Source: Raphanus sativus
Taxonomy: Eukaryota > Streptophyta > Magnoliopsida > Brassicales > Brassicaceae
Direction: 5' to 3'
NCBI RefSeq assembly: GCF_000801105.2
Contig: NC_079517.1
Coordinates: 23,628,973 to 23,692,972 of the forward strand
DNA: 64,000 bases
How positions within the stretch are numbered: the first letter of the stretch is position 1; each line of letters starts with the position of its first letter. Positions 40,971-51,107 of the stretch are shown here, piece by piece. The notes beneath the pieces were generated by a model that was given only the letters and a program-made list of their open reading frames with translations, was not told where the DNA came from and searched no databases. The position numbers and the translations under genes were made by a program.

Positions 40971-41905
40971 GAGCTGAGGCTCTTTTCAAATATGTTGTCT
41001 TTTATGACTTTTGCCCAATGGGCTTTAATTTCGTTTATGTTCCAGATGTATAGCCTGAGGAGGCTTTTAAACCTTGACTTGTTTTAGGGTCTTCAGAACC
41101 CTTGGTAGCATGGGGAGGCTTTTAAACCCTTTTTATCTAGAACTTGGTTTTTATTTTCGTTCCAAGTCTTTTACTTGTTTTAGTCGTTTTTTCAAGTGAA
41201 TTCAGTTAAGTGGTAGTTTCGGTTAGGACATGTATCATGATTATTAGATACAATATCCGATGACTTATCAGGTCTCGAAGATTTCGAGTGTATTCGATTA
41301 CGAGGATCCTTAGAAGGAGTTCCTGAAATATTGGGATTAGCTCCGGGTTTTTTAGGGACCTGAGTTGCTCTGAAGACCTTAGGGGAGGGTTCATGGGAAC
41401 ATGAATTCGTTTGTGGGATTTTAAGACCCATTGAAGTTTGCTTAGGATTTTAAGACCTTTTGAGATTTGATAAGGATTTTAAGACCTCTGAGGTTTGATA
41501 AGGATTTTAAGACCTTTGAGATTTGATAAGGATTTTAAGACCTTTTGAGATTTGATAAGGATTTTAAGACCTTTGTATTTTGCTAAGGATTTCAAGATCT
41601 TAGGTTCAAGTCCTTGGAGGCCTGACTTGATCCGAGGGGTTTTAAGACCTTAGGTCCGTGTTTGTAGGGACCTAAATTGTTAAAGAGTCGAGGTATCGAG
41701 GATAATTGCTTTATTGATAATAGAATACATGGTATCGTAATAGTCGTACAATTGCTGCTTGGGCTATGTGATTTTAATCAGACATATGCCCCCTTTGGTC
41801 ATGGTGAACAGAGTGTTAAAATGAGGTTGGGGCTGCACTTATGACGGAGTTTCCTACGTACCCAATCAAGGGATCAAGTCTAACGTAGTTCAAGGAATTT
41901 AGGTA
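40971..41905. other. Element H 3' non-coding region
   Basis: Homologous to C 14406-16009. 41430-41600 holds about five or six degenerate 28-30-bp repeats (GATTTTAAGACCTTTGAG plus a short spacer). The 50-bp minisatellite of C is not expanded here. No coding frame. Confidence 0.7.
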
Positions 41906-42804
41906 CCCAATGATAGTATCTTTTGAGGTTCGTGGCGTTCCACGATCTGGTTTCAGGTACCCCGGTTCACACCTTCTGGAGCTTGTAGACGCCAGGTCGT
42001 ACCACATGGATAATCCGGTAAGGACCCTCTCAATTGGTTCCTAACTTCCCAGCATCTGGCTCCTTGGTTCCTTCGAAAACTTTCCTAAGTACTAGGTCAC
42101 CTACAGCGAACTGTCGGGGCCTGACTTTGGAGTTGTAATGTCGTGCCATTGTTTGCTGATAGTTTTGAATGCGAAGCAGAGCTCGGTCTCGTCTTTCCTC
42201 GATTAGATCGAGGCTGTCCGTCAGGAGCAGGTCATTAGCTGCAGGATCGAACGTACAGAGTTCCCTGCGGAGGCTACAAGCAGTGGTTTCGGTTGGGACG
42301 ACAGCTTCCATCCCGTAGGCTAAGGAGAAAGGGGTTTCCTCTGTAGCCTTTCGTGGGGTGGTTCGACATGCCCATAGTACTTCAGGTAACTTTTCTGACC
42401 AGAGATCCTTCTGGGTTCCGAGGCGTTTCTTGAAGTTTGCTAATACTGATTTATTAGCAGCCTCCGCCTGGCCGTTTCCTTGAGGGCGTCGAGGTGTTGA
42501 GAAGGCCAGGCGGATATTCCATTTGTCACAAAATACTTTGAAGTCGTGAGATATGAATTGCCCTCCATTGTCAGTCACGATTTCGTATGGGACGCCGTGC
42601 CTACACACGATGTCTTTCCACACAAATCGTTCGACTTCGAATCTGGTTACCTGTTGAAAAGCTTCAGCCTCAAACCACTTCGTGAAGTAGTCTGTTAGGA
42701 CTAAAAGGAAGCGTAGCTTCTTCTTTCCACTTCCTGACGCTACTAGTGGTCCTACGATGTCCATGGACCACCTCATAAATGGGTAAGGAGCGGATACATT
42801 GGAT

Positions 42805-42811
42805 AGTTTTT
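42805..42811. repeat. Putative target duplication of palindrome K, left (AGTTTTT)
   Basis: Seven bases repeated at 43180-43186. The C relative has a single T-rich run here. Confidence 0.6.
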
Positions 42812-43180
42812 GTGACAACCCGTCCCGTGGAACCACCTGCCCATAGACCCAAGCTCACAGCGCTGCAGCGCACCGACCCCAACCCCTCTATTATGATTTC
42901 TCACTAACTCCATAATTAGGTTGTTGGTGAGGTTCGAACCTCCGACCTCACCCTTTAACAGCATTCCACAAGACAAGCTGTCACCAATTGAACTGCAGAT
43001 CAATTGGTGACAGCTTGTCTTGTGGAATGCTGTTAAAGGGTGAGGTCGGGGGTTTGAACCTCCCCAACAACCTAATTATGGAGTTAGTGAGAACTCATAA
43101 TGGAGGGGTTGGGGTCGGTACGCTGCAGCGCTGTGAGCTTGGGTCTACGGGCAGGTGGTTCCACGGGACGGGTTGTCACA
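42811..43180. mobile_element. Element K: 370-bp palindrome with tRNA-like arms
   Basis: TGTGACAACCCGTCCCGTGG at one end and its complement at the other. The arms are about 180 bp, roughly 96% identical by eye, around a 10-base centre (42991-43000). Each arm contains, reading outward from the centre, TCAATTGGTGACAGCTTG and then GAGGTCGGAGGTTCGAACC, resembling the A and B boxes of a tRNA-derived pol III promoter. It is absent from C and D at the same integrase position and flanked by a 7-bp repeat, so it is an insertion. It could be two head-to-head SINE copies or a foldback DNA element. Confidence 0.75.
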
Positions 43181-43510
43181 GTTTTTCCGCAGGTTGGTGT
43201 ATAATCGGTGCATGTCTCTGGCATTTGTCGCATGAGGAAGAGTAGACCTCACAGTCTGCGATAATGGTAGGCCAGAAATAGCCCTGTCTTTTGATTCAGA
43301 TAGCTAGAGCTCTGCCACCGGCGTGGTTTCCACAGGAGTTGTCGTGCATTTCCTTCATGAGTTTCATAGCAATGAGGCCATGGACGCATTTTAGGTAAGG
43401 TCCGGAAACACTTCGTTTGTGGAGGGCAGAATTGATTATGCAATATCTCGCGCTTAATGCTTTGAGTTTTCGAGCCTCCCATTTATTGGGTGGAGTTTTT
43501 CCCTCTAGGA

Positions 43511-44717
43511 TGTACTGCATGATTGGTATTCTCCAGTCCTCTCTCCCTACAACTTTGTTATGAAGAGACGAGGGAGGTTCCTGTTCGGGACCCGGTGTTG
43601 TGGTGCCCCCGGAGATATTCGTAGGATTAGGCTCCAGGGAGTCCGAATTCTGAGGAATATCTCCAATTTCCTCGTTGTTCTCCGGGGTCTGGATGGTGCC
43701 CCCAGATGAGTTTTTGAGAGCTGAGGGACTTCTAGTTTTGACTCTGCAGACGAGTGGCTCCTGGGAGTCTGAATTTTGGGAAATACCTTCATTTTTGTCG
43801 TTGTTCTCCTTGTTTTGGATCGTGTTCCCGGAGGTATGCTTTTTGAAGCTGCGTATTTTGGTTTTTGGGAACCAGAATGTTGTGAGAACTTGGGTAGTTA
43901 CCGTTTCAGGGTAGTTACCTTCTGTTTGCTCTTTTGGCCTGCTGTCTATCTCAGCTTTAGTAGCTATGTCGATACTTGGCTTTTCGATTCCTTCCACGGT
44001 TATAATCCGTTTTACGAGAGGGTCTGATGTGGAGGCTAAAGCAGCCAACGCATCTGTTGAGGAGTTCTCTCCTCGTGGGATCCTTGTTAGCTCGAACTTG
44101 TCGAACTGCCTAGTGAGGTTCTGGACGACTTCGAGATATGCCCCCATTCTTTCGTCCCTCGTTTCGTATTCTCCGTTGAACTGGCTAGCTACTAGCTGTG
44201 AATCACTATAAGCGTTTAGCTCTCGAATTCCGAGGCTTAGGGCGAGTTTCAACCTTGCGATTAGTGCTTCATATTCAGCCTCATTGTTTGAGGCACTGAA
44301 TCCGAGCCTATAGGACTACTCGATGGTTTCTCCAGCTGAAGAAGTCAGCCTTAGCCCGACGCCGGAGCCTTGTTTTGACGAGGCTCCGTCGACATACATG
44401 CTCCACTTCGGAGCTTCCATTTCCGAGTCTAATTGCTCAGATGCTAGCTCAATGATAAAATCGGCAAGGACCTGAGCCTTTGCTGGTGCTCGAGGTCTGT
44501 ACTCGATGTCGTATTCATTGAGCTCTATGGCTCATTTAGCCAATCGTTCTGACTGGATGGGACTGTGCAATATCATTCGTAATGGTTGTGAAGTCATTAC
44601 GACGATCGAGTGCGATTGGAAGTAGGGTCGTAATTTCCTGGCAGCTGTTACGACTGCTAGCGCTATTTTTTCCATAGTAGGGTACCTTGTTTCGGCGTCT
44701 ATCAGACTCTTGCTAGT
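43511..44717 (-). pseudogene. Element H second RNase H and variable linker
   Basis: The continuous frame 43296-44252 covers the end of the second RNase H (YSDSQLV, then [17 protein letters not shown]), a 130-residue linker with related SGG-x-IQ/[15 protein letters not shown] segments, and the integrase zinc finger. Upstream (44253-44717) is the start of the second RNase H ([16 protein letters not shown]) and the end of the first, with a stop near 44310 and other changes. Confidence 0.75.
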
Positions 44718-45956
44718 CTAATAGACAGGTCTCTGTTCGTTTTGTTCCTCTCGTACCAGCACGCCGCTAACTGCAGCGGTTGATACGGCGAGGTACAGAT
44801 ACAGTGGCTCTCCTATTACTGGTTTGGACATGATCGGAGGTTCGGAGAGGTAAGCTTTCATTTGCTTGAAGGCTTCCTCACATTTCTCGTCCCATAAGAA
44901 CTTCTTATTATTTTTTAGAAGTTTATAGAATGGGAGGCACTTATCGGTGGACCTGGATATGAATCGATTTAATGCTGCGTTTCGTCCAGTCAATCTCTGT
45001 ACCTCTCTGGTTGTCTTAGGTGACGACATTTCCAGGAAGGTCGCTATCTGCTGCGGGTTGGCTTCAATGCCTCTTTCGGTTACGAGGTAGCCGAGGAACT
45101 CGCCTGAGGGTACCCCGAAGGTACATTTAGCGGGATTGAGCTTCATATTGTATTTGTTAAGGATATCGAAGCATTCCCTTAAGTGGGAGATATGGTCTTC
45201 TCCAGCTGAGGACTTGACTAGCATATCGTCAATATAGACCTCCATAGTTTTTCCGAGTTGTCCAGCGAACATCTTATTCACTAGCCTCTGGTAAGTAGCT
45301 CCTGCGTTCTTCAACCCGAATGGCATAACCTTGTAGCAATAGGTTCCCCGTTCAGTTATGAATGCCGTTTTTTCTTGATCTTCAGGATCCATCATGATTT
45401 GATTGTACCCTGAAAAAGCATCCATGAAGGACAGGAGTCGATGGCCAGCTGTTGCTTCAACCAGGCGGTCGAGATGAGGTAACGGGATACTGTCTTTAGG
45501 ACAAGCCTTGTTTAGGTCGGTGAAATCTGCACAGATCCTCCATTTCCCGTTTTTCTTTTTTACAACTACTGGGTTAGCTAACCAGTCAGGGTAGTGCACC
45601 TCTCGGATGGACCCAGCTTTCATAAGTCGGTCAACTTCGTCGTTAACAGCTTGAGCCTTTTCGAGGCCCAGCTTGCGACGCTTTTGTTTGATCGGTTTGA
45701 AAGTGGGGTCTACTTTCAGTTTATGGGTGGTGACATTCGGATCTATACCTTTCATGTCATTGGTGGTCCATGCAAAGGTTTTGACATTGCTTTTTAGGAA
45801 GTCAATGAGCTCCTTTTTTGTCTCAAGAGGTAGCTCAGATCCGATGCTCACTTGTCTTTCAGGATTTGAGTCGTCGATGCAAACTTTCTCGGTGAAGTTA
45901 CTAGGGGGACCTCGAATATTTTGTTGCATCTCACGACCCTCCTGGATCTGTAATTG
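44718..45956 (-). pseudogene. Element H RT
   Basis: Open from 45929 (MQQNIRGPPSNFTEKV) for 403 residues with all RT motifs: NGKWRICADFTDLN, FMDAFSGYNQI, MPFGLKNAGATYQRL, YIDDML and FLGYLVTERGIEANP. It ends at EQRPVY where TAC has become TAG (44718), inside the first RNase H. The frame is continuous with the amber codon at 45957-45959, as in D. Confidence 0.88.
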
Positions 45957-45959
45957 CTA
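45951..45959 (-). promoter_or_regulatory. Conserved UAG-CAA-UUA site (H)
   Basis: The same nine bases as in D and C. RT continues in frame, with its first ATG exactly 30 bases after the UAG, as in D. Confidence 0.7.
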
Positions 45960-48647
45960 TTGGGGGGATTTTTTGAGGATTTCGAATCCTCCCAGGTAAC
46001 AGATCCTGGAGATCTTCTGGCTACCATGTACAGTAGCTATCCCTTCAGGTGTCGGGAATTTCACGCATTGATGATAAGTTGAGGTTACTGCTTTCATCTT
46101 ATGGATCCAGGGTCTTCCTAGGATCGCATGGAACGGGGAAAGTCTGTCGATGACTACTAAATTGGTCATTTTCATTATTCCGCCAGCTATGATTGGGAGT
46201 TTGATAGTTCCCAATGAGGTAGCTGTTTCTCCGGAAAAACCTACGAGATTAGCTTTCTGGCCAATAATTTTGTAGTCGTTTATTTTCATCCCTTTCAGGG
46301 TGTTGTAGAAAATAAGATCGACAGAGCTTCCTGTATCTATCATAAGCTTAGGAACCTCGTACCCGGCGACGTTCAGGGTGACAACTAGGGCATCGTCGTG
46401 CGGCCTGTCGAGGTCTGACGTCTCGCTTTCCCAAAAAGAAATCTTAGTGTTAGACTCGGGGTTGGGAGGCCTAGGTCTAGTGTTAGACACAGCCTTCCGC
46501 ACGTAATTTTTAATAGAATTAACGGAGTCTTGACATATATCGGATCCTCCAAGGATACAGTCCACCCTCGAGTCGGGGCTCGATTGAGGTGATGGTTTGC
46601 TCAAGAGAGCCTCGATTTGTAGGCTTTTTCCTTGGGGAAATTTTCCAAGAATCATATCGATTCTTTTGTTGGGAGCTGGAGGTGGCAAGTCTCTCTCCTT
46701 CTCAGGTGACCTCTCGCGTTTTGGAGAGGTATCTCTGGAACCTCTTTTCTGATATGGCGGTGGCTTTTTGAGGTCCACGCACTTTATTTCTCCGGCTGCG
46801 AATTTAGCTGCCAGCTGTCGTTGGTGGTCCCAACATTCCTAAGTTGAGTGCCCTTCTCGATCGTGATAAGAGCAATGTTTGTTCTTATCGAAGCCTTTTG
46901 ACCAGGGGGCTTTAGTCGTCGTGGCGACAGGTTTTTCTTCCTTATCTTCCTTGACTGCATAAGAATGCTCTCCCTGAGTCTGATTGTTTCGGAAGTTCCC
47001 CTTTTTATGAGGTCCTTTTGCTTCCGAGGATTCACCCTTCGGGTGATTCTGAGGTTTCTTGTGGAGTTTATCCAGTGCAGTTGTCTCTTCCTCCAGGTTA
47101 ACATATCTGGTAGCTTTATGAAGAGCATCATCGATAGTCGGGGGAGGATTGAGTGTTAGCTCTGACCAGAATTCCGATTTATACCATAGATCTCTTCTAA
47201 GGGCCTCGATGGCGACTTGGTCGTTGGGGTTCGAGAGCTTAGTTCTTACTGCTCTGAATTTCTCGATGTAGACTCGTAGCGAGTCTCCCATTCCTTGTCT
47301 GAATTTCTAGAGGTCAGCCTCAGATGCTTGTTTCAGGATATGGGTCGAGTACTGCTTCATAAAAGCATTGGTTAATTGATCAAAATTGTCTATCGAGGCT
47401 GGTTCAAGACCAGAGAACCACTCGAGGGCTGTTCCAACCAGGTTTTCGGCGAATGTCCTGCAGTAACCTGCTTCACATTCTTCTTTCGTAAAATGGGCTT
47501 TCACGATAGCTAACCGGAAGGCTCTCAAATAGGAATTTGGGTCGGAGGTCCCATCGTATTCTGGGATTCTAATTTTTCGGGTGTCTCTTATGTAAGAGCT
47601 GGCAATTCTGTCAGTGAATGGAGTCCCACGGGTTTGTTCAATCAAACTCTCTTTTTTGGGAGCTGAGTTCGTTGCCTTATGGACTTGAGCATTCAACTTT
47701 AGGAGAGCTGCGTGAGTTTGCTCCATATATCTGCGAATGGCGTTAGGTCCCTCTAGAGGAAGGACATTTGGGTCATTATTAGGTATCTGACGGGCAGGTT
47801 CCTGACGGAATCGTGTTCGGTCATTTTCCCATGTAGCGGGTGGGCTAAGTCGCTCACCGGCTCTTGGGTTATCTGTATTTGTCCTTTGATGTCCGTCCGT
47901 ATTCGGGGTTGAACTTCTGGTTTGATAAACCGAAGCTGATGTTCTGCCCCCGGATGGAATGGATACTCCTGCTCCGGACCTGAAAATAGGTGGCGGAGGT
48001 GGTAAGCGAGTGCTCTGGTCAGCAATCTGATTGGGAGTAGAGCTGGTTGTCGCTACGTTACTTCCTATAGCACTAGTGATGGGAGGGTTAAACGCGGGAG
48101 CTGTCCCAGCATGAGGTGTCTGGAAAGCAGGTTCATGTCCCTCCGGAACAGTGCTATCAGGAGAAAAATCTAAACGTCCTCGGGGGAACGAGGGATCGGT
48201 CAATCGATCTCGGAAAGTGACCCCCAGACCTTGACGTTGCGGTGGTTGGGTTGTAGCATTTAGAGATCTAGTTATCTCTTCGAATCGTTGCTGCCGAACA
48301 GCTAGCTGATGCATTGTATGCTCATTCTCTTGAGCTTTGTCTACTAACTGCATCATCATCTGGCGAATCTCAGAAAGCTGAGCCTCCGTTTGATTCGGAG
48401 TGGTTTGCTGCTGAGGATTCTCGGTGACTGGAAGCCCGGAGTTGGTTCCACCTGAAGATCTTGGGTTAGTTACTCTAGTGGCAGTCTGGCTCGTTCGAGC
48501 GCTAGCCAAAGGCTGCTGCCCAGATCGGTGGTCGCCACGTCGAGGCTCCGGAGTTAGGAGACTAGAACCTCCATCGTTCGGTGAGCCATCACTCCGAATC
48601 GGGAGGTTAGGGTCAGACGGATTCGTTGTCTGATCGGTAGGATTCAT
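45957..48647 (-). pseudogene. Element H gag-protease with two nonsense codons
   Basis: Same start (MNPTDQTTNPSDPNLP, 48647) and exactly the same length as D gag-protease (2691 bp). It carries the gag core (IRIPEYDGTSDPNSYLRAF), the SYHDREGHST cluster and the protease motif LMIDTGSSVDLIFYN. Two in-frame TAG codons interrupt it: near 47304-47306 (Trp in D) and 46839-46841 (Glu in D). Neither is followed by CAA UUA, so both look like ordinary mutations, unlike the terminal amber codon. Confidence 0.88.
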
Positions 48648-48681
48648 CCTCAAGTGTTTTGAGTAAGGGATTCGATTATTG

Positions 48682-48699
48682 TCCCCACAGACGGCGCCA
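48682..48699 (-). other. Element H primer binding site
   Basis: Minus-strand TGGCGCCGTCTGTGGGGA, identical to D, two bases from the LTR. Confidence 0.8.
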
Positions 48700-48701
48700 A
48701 A

Positions 48702-49220
48702 TGTGAGGGATTAAACTCACCTCCTGGATTTTTAATCAGGTTAAGATTAGGGAAAGATAATGCGGGCTCAATCCTGTTAGAACTTGTAGAATGAATTTGA
48801 TTTGTATTGATAACTTGATAAACGAATGGTTACAAAGAGATATTTTTCTTGGTGATTACAAAGATAATGAAATGTTCGAGAGATTGTGTGAATGTTGGTA
48901 GGAATGAACCTCCCTTCCTTCTTTGGTCTTCTTCCTCTTTAAATAGCCTCAGGCTCCGATGGATCGTCACCAACTGGTTCCCGAGATCCCCTCCGTGACT
49001 TGAGGGATTTATAACAGCTCCCCTTTGACCGGATCTTGCGCCTACTTATACGTCCACGAGCTGCCTCCTTTCTGTGACCTCAATAGTGAACATCTTTAGC
49101 TTACAGCCTCCGGCTCTGGCTTAGCTGCTTTTGAGTATTGAATTCGTGATGGGCTTTTCGCGGCCCGATTCTATTTCTTATTATTTATTACTAGCTAGCG
49201 GGCCATATTCGGGCCCACTA
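48702..49220 (-). repeat. Element H 5' LTR
   Basis: 519 bp, TGTGAGGGATTAAACTCACC to GGGCCCACTA. The last bases are changed from CAACA. Minus-strand CTATTTAAAG near 48937-48946 is a TATA candidate. Confidence 0.92.
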
Positions 49221-49225
49221 GTGGT
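49221..49225. repeat. Target-site duplication of H, right copy (GTGGT)
   Basis: Partner of 37611-37615. Confidence 0.92.
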
Positions 49226-49904
49226 CACCTTCTTTCCCATCAAGGCAGTCCTTCATAAGCCGGAAGTGTCCGGACGACTAGCAAAATGTTTGTATAGAGC
49301 TGGGAGAGTACGATGTGATCTTCCGTCCTGCAACGGCTATCAAATCGCAAGTCCTAGCAGATTGCGTAGCCGAATTCTCTCCTGCCATGCTTCCACCCCT
49401 GGAACAAAAGGTAAAGCTTCGTGATAGCGAAGGAGAGAAAGGCGAATGGACACTGTACGTTGATGGGTCTAGTAACGTAAGGGGCGCAGGCGTGGGACTA
49501 GTCCTAACGAGGCTGAGTACGAAGCTCTAATAGCATGGCTGACACTTGCCAAACAGATGGGAGTAAAAGATATCCAGGTCTTCAGTGACTCACAACTGAT
49601 CATAAGCCAAGTCCAAGGAGACTACCAGTGGAAAGATCCGAGTATGATCAGGTACTTATCTGTGGCTAAGCAACTACTCGACAGGTTCCAACACTATAAG
49701 CTCACCCAGATCCCTAGGGAGCACAACTACCAAGCCGACGCTCTAGCTAATCTAGGGTCCGCCCTAGAAACTACAAGTCATATGAGCATCCCACTACTAG
49801 TACTCCAATGGCCCGCAACCGAAAAGGAGACGGAGCCTGAAGATGTATCCAGAGTAGACGAAGGAGAGACCTGGATGACTCCCATCATTAGCTATCTGAG
49901 GTAG
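49221..49904 (+). pseudogene. Element G RNase H domains
   Basis: Continues from 37615: VVTFFPIKAVLHKPEVSGRL, then the second RNase H with WTLYVDGSSNVRGAG, YEALIAWLTL, VFSDSQLI and ALANLGSALE. Single-base changes split it into three frames (49131-49424, 49315-49530 and 49557-49904). It is followed within ten bases by integrase. Confidence 0.8.
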
Positions 49905-49910
49905 GATACC

Positions 49911-51107
49911 TTGCCTGAAGACCGAGACGAAAGTCGGAAGATAAGGCCCCAAGCTGCCAGGTACTGCTTTTCCGAAGGGAAATTATACCAAAGATCCTTT
50001 TCAGGACCCTATCTAGGATGTCTTACCCCTAGAGAAGCCGCCAGGATACTAGAAGAACTCCACGAGGGAGTGTGTGGTTCCTATTCTAGTGGTCGGAGCT
50101 TGATACTCGGAGCCAGAAGGGCTGGATACTACTGGCCAACCATTGCGAGGGACTCCCTCAAACAAGCCAAACTCTGTAGCCAATGCCAGAACCACGCGCT
50201 AGTCTCCAATCTTCCACCAGAGAACCTCAAATCTTTAAGTTCTCCTTGGCCCTTCCGAAAGTGGGGCATGGACATCGTGGGGAAATTCCCCATGGCACCG
50301 GGGCAAAAGATCTTCCTCCTAGTCGTGACCGATCACTTCACGAAGTGGGTAGAAGCTGAAGCACTAGCCAAGATAACGGATCTCCAGATCAGGAAATTCC
50401 TTTGGACCATTGTGATCACACTCTTCGGAACTCCCCATGAGATCGTCACAGACAACGGACCCCAGTTCACGAGCTATAACTTCCGAAAGTTCTGCAAGGA
50501 TTGGAACATCAAGCTTTCCTATTCAGCACCACGACATCCCCAATCTAACGGTCAAGCCGAATCCACTAACAAGGCAGTGGTGAATATTCTCAAGAAGCGC
50601 CTAGAAGATGCCCATGGGCGATGGGCAGAAGAGCTACATGGAGTACTCTGGGCCTATCGGACAACCCCAAAGACGGCTACCCAGGAGACTCTCTTCTCGC
50701 TTGTCTATGGTGCTGAAGCCGTAATACCCACGGAGGTGCACGTAAGGACCACGGTCTCTGAATTCCTCTCCCAAGAGGAGAACAACGAGCTAATGTCCCT
50801 GAGTCTAGACCTACTCGATGAAAAGAGGGAGGCGGCCCACCTTAGAAATGCGTCCTACCAGTTGAAAGTAGCCAAGAGTTACAACAAGAAGATCAGATCC
50901 AGAACTTTCCAGAAAGGGGATTGGGTCCTAAAGCGAGTATGTGACCATACAAGGGACAAATCAGCCGGAAAACTCGCTCCTGGATGGGAGGGTCCCTATA
51001 AGGTAATAGAGGAGCAAGGGGCAGGAGCCTATAAGCTGGAAGACATCGACGGTAAGGTCCAACCCAACTGCTGGAACGCCTTGCACCTCAAATTCTATCA
51101 CTTCTAA
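49911..51107 (+). CDS. Element G integrase (open frame)
   Basis: Open frame of 398 codons. The zinc finger region reads LHEGVCGSYSSGRSL and CSQCQ: the second histidine found in D and H (CGNHSGG) is Tyr here, so zinc binding is probably impaired. The catalytic core is complete: WGMDIVGKF, VTDNGPQFTS and HPQSNGQAESTNK. The C-terminal domain (KGDWVLKRV, GKLAPGWEGPYKVIE) ends NALHLKFYHF with no chromodomain. The frame starts mid-polyprotein; there is no separate start codon of its own. It is the best-preserved integrase in the window. Confidence 0.88.
   Translation: MPEDRDESRKIRPQAARYCFSEGKLYQRSFSGPYLGCLTPREAARILEELHEGVCGSYSSGRSLILGARRAGYYWPTIARDSLKQAKLCSQCQNHALVSNLPPENLKSLSSPWPFRKWGMDIVGKFPMAPGQKIFLLVVTDHFTKWVEAEALAKITDLQIRKFLWTIVITLFGTPHEIVTDNGPQFTSYNFRKFCKDWNIKLSYSAPRHPQSNGQAESTNKAVVNILKKRLEDAHGRWAEELHGVLWAYRTTPKTATQETLFSLVYGAEAVIPTEVHVRTTVSEFLSQEENNELMSLSLDLLDEKREAAHLRNASYQLKVAKSYNKKIRSRTFQKGDWVLKRVCDHTRDKSAGKLAPGWEGPYKVIEEQGAGAYKLEDIDGKVQPNCWNALHLKFYHF

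Larger units (their letters stand above)
41906..43510 (-). pseudogene. Element H integrase, interrupted by a palindrome
   Basis: The 42030-42836 frame carries [20 protein letters not shown] and [10 protein letters not shown] (all three DDE residues) and the C-terminal region to KLGTN, where a TGG codon has become TGA. The zinc finger lies on the other side of the palindrome ([15 protein letters not shown] near 43300-43350). The 370-bp palindrome (42811-43180) splits the codons between the zinc finger and the catalytic core, so the gene cannot be functional. Confidence 0.85.
37616..49220 (-). mobile_element. Element H: Tat-type element, same family as C and D
   Basis: Complete in layout: 5' LTR 48702-49220, primer site, gag-protease, amber codon, RT, RNase H domains, integrase (with palindrome K), repeat region, aORF, truncated 3' LTR 37616-38125. 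Target duplication GTGGT. By eye the LTRs differ at about 20 of 510 positions, so it is older than D. Confidence 0.92.

Noticed and set aside
42900..43090. tRNA gene in the palindrome
   Set aside because: Only the A- and B-box-like words are present; no acceptor stem pairing or complete cloverleaf could be found.
42811..43180. Palindrome as an assembly artefact
   Set aside because: The arms differ at several positions, there is a flanking duplication, and C and D have the uninterrupted sequence.
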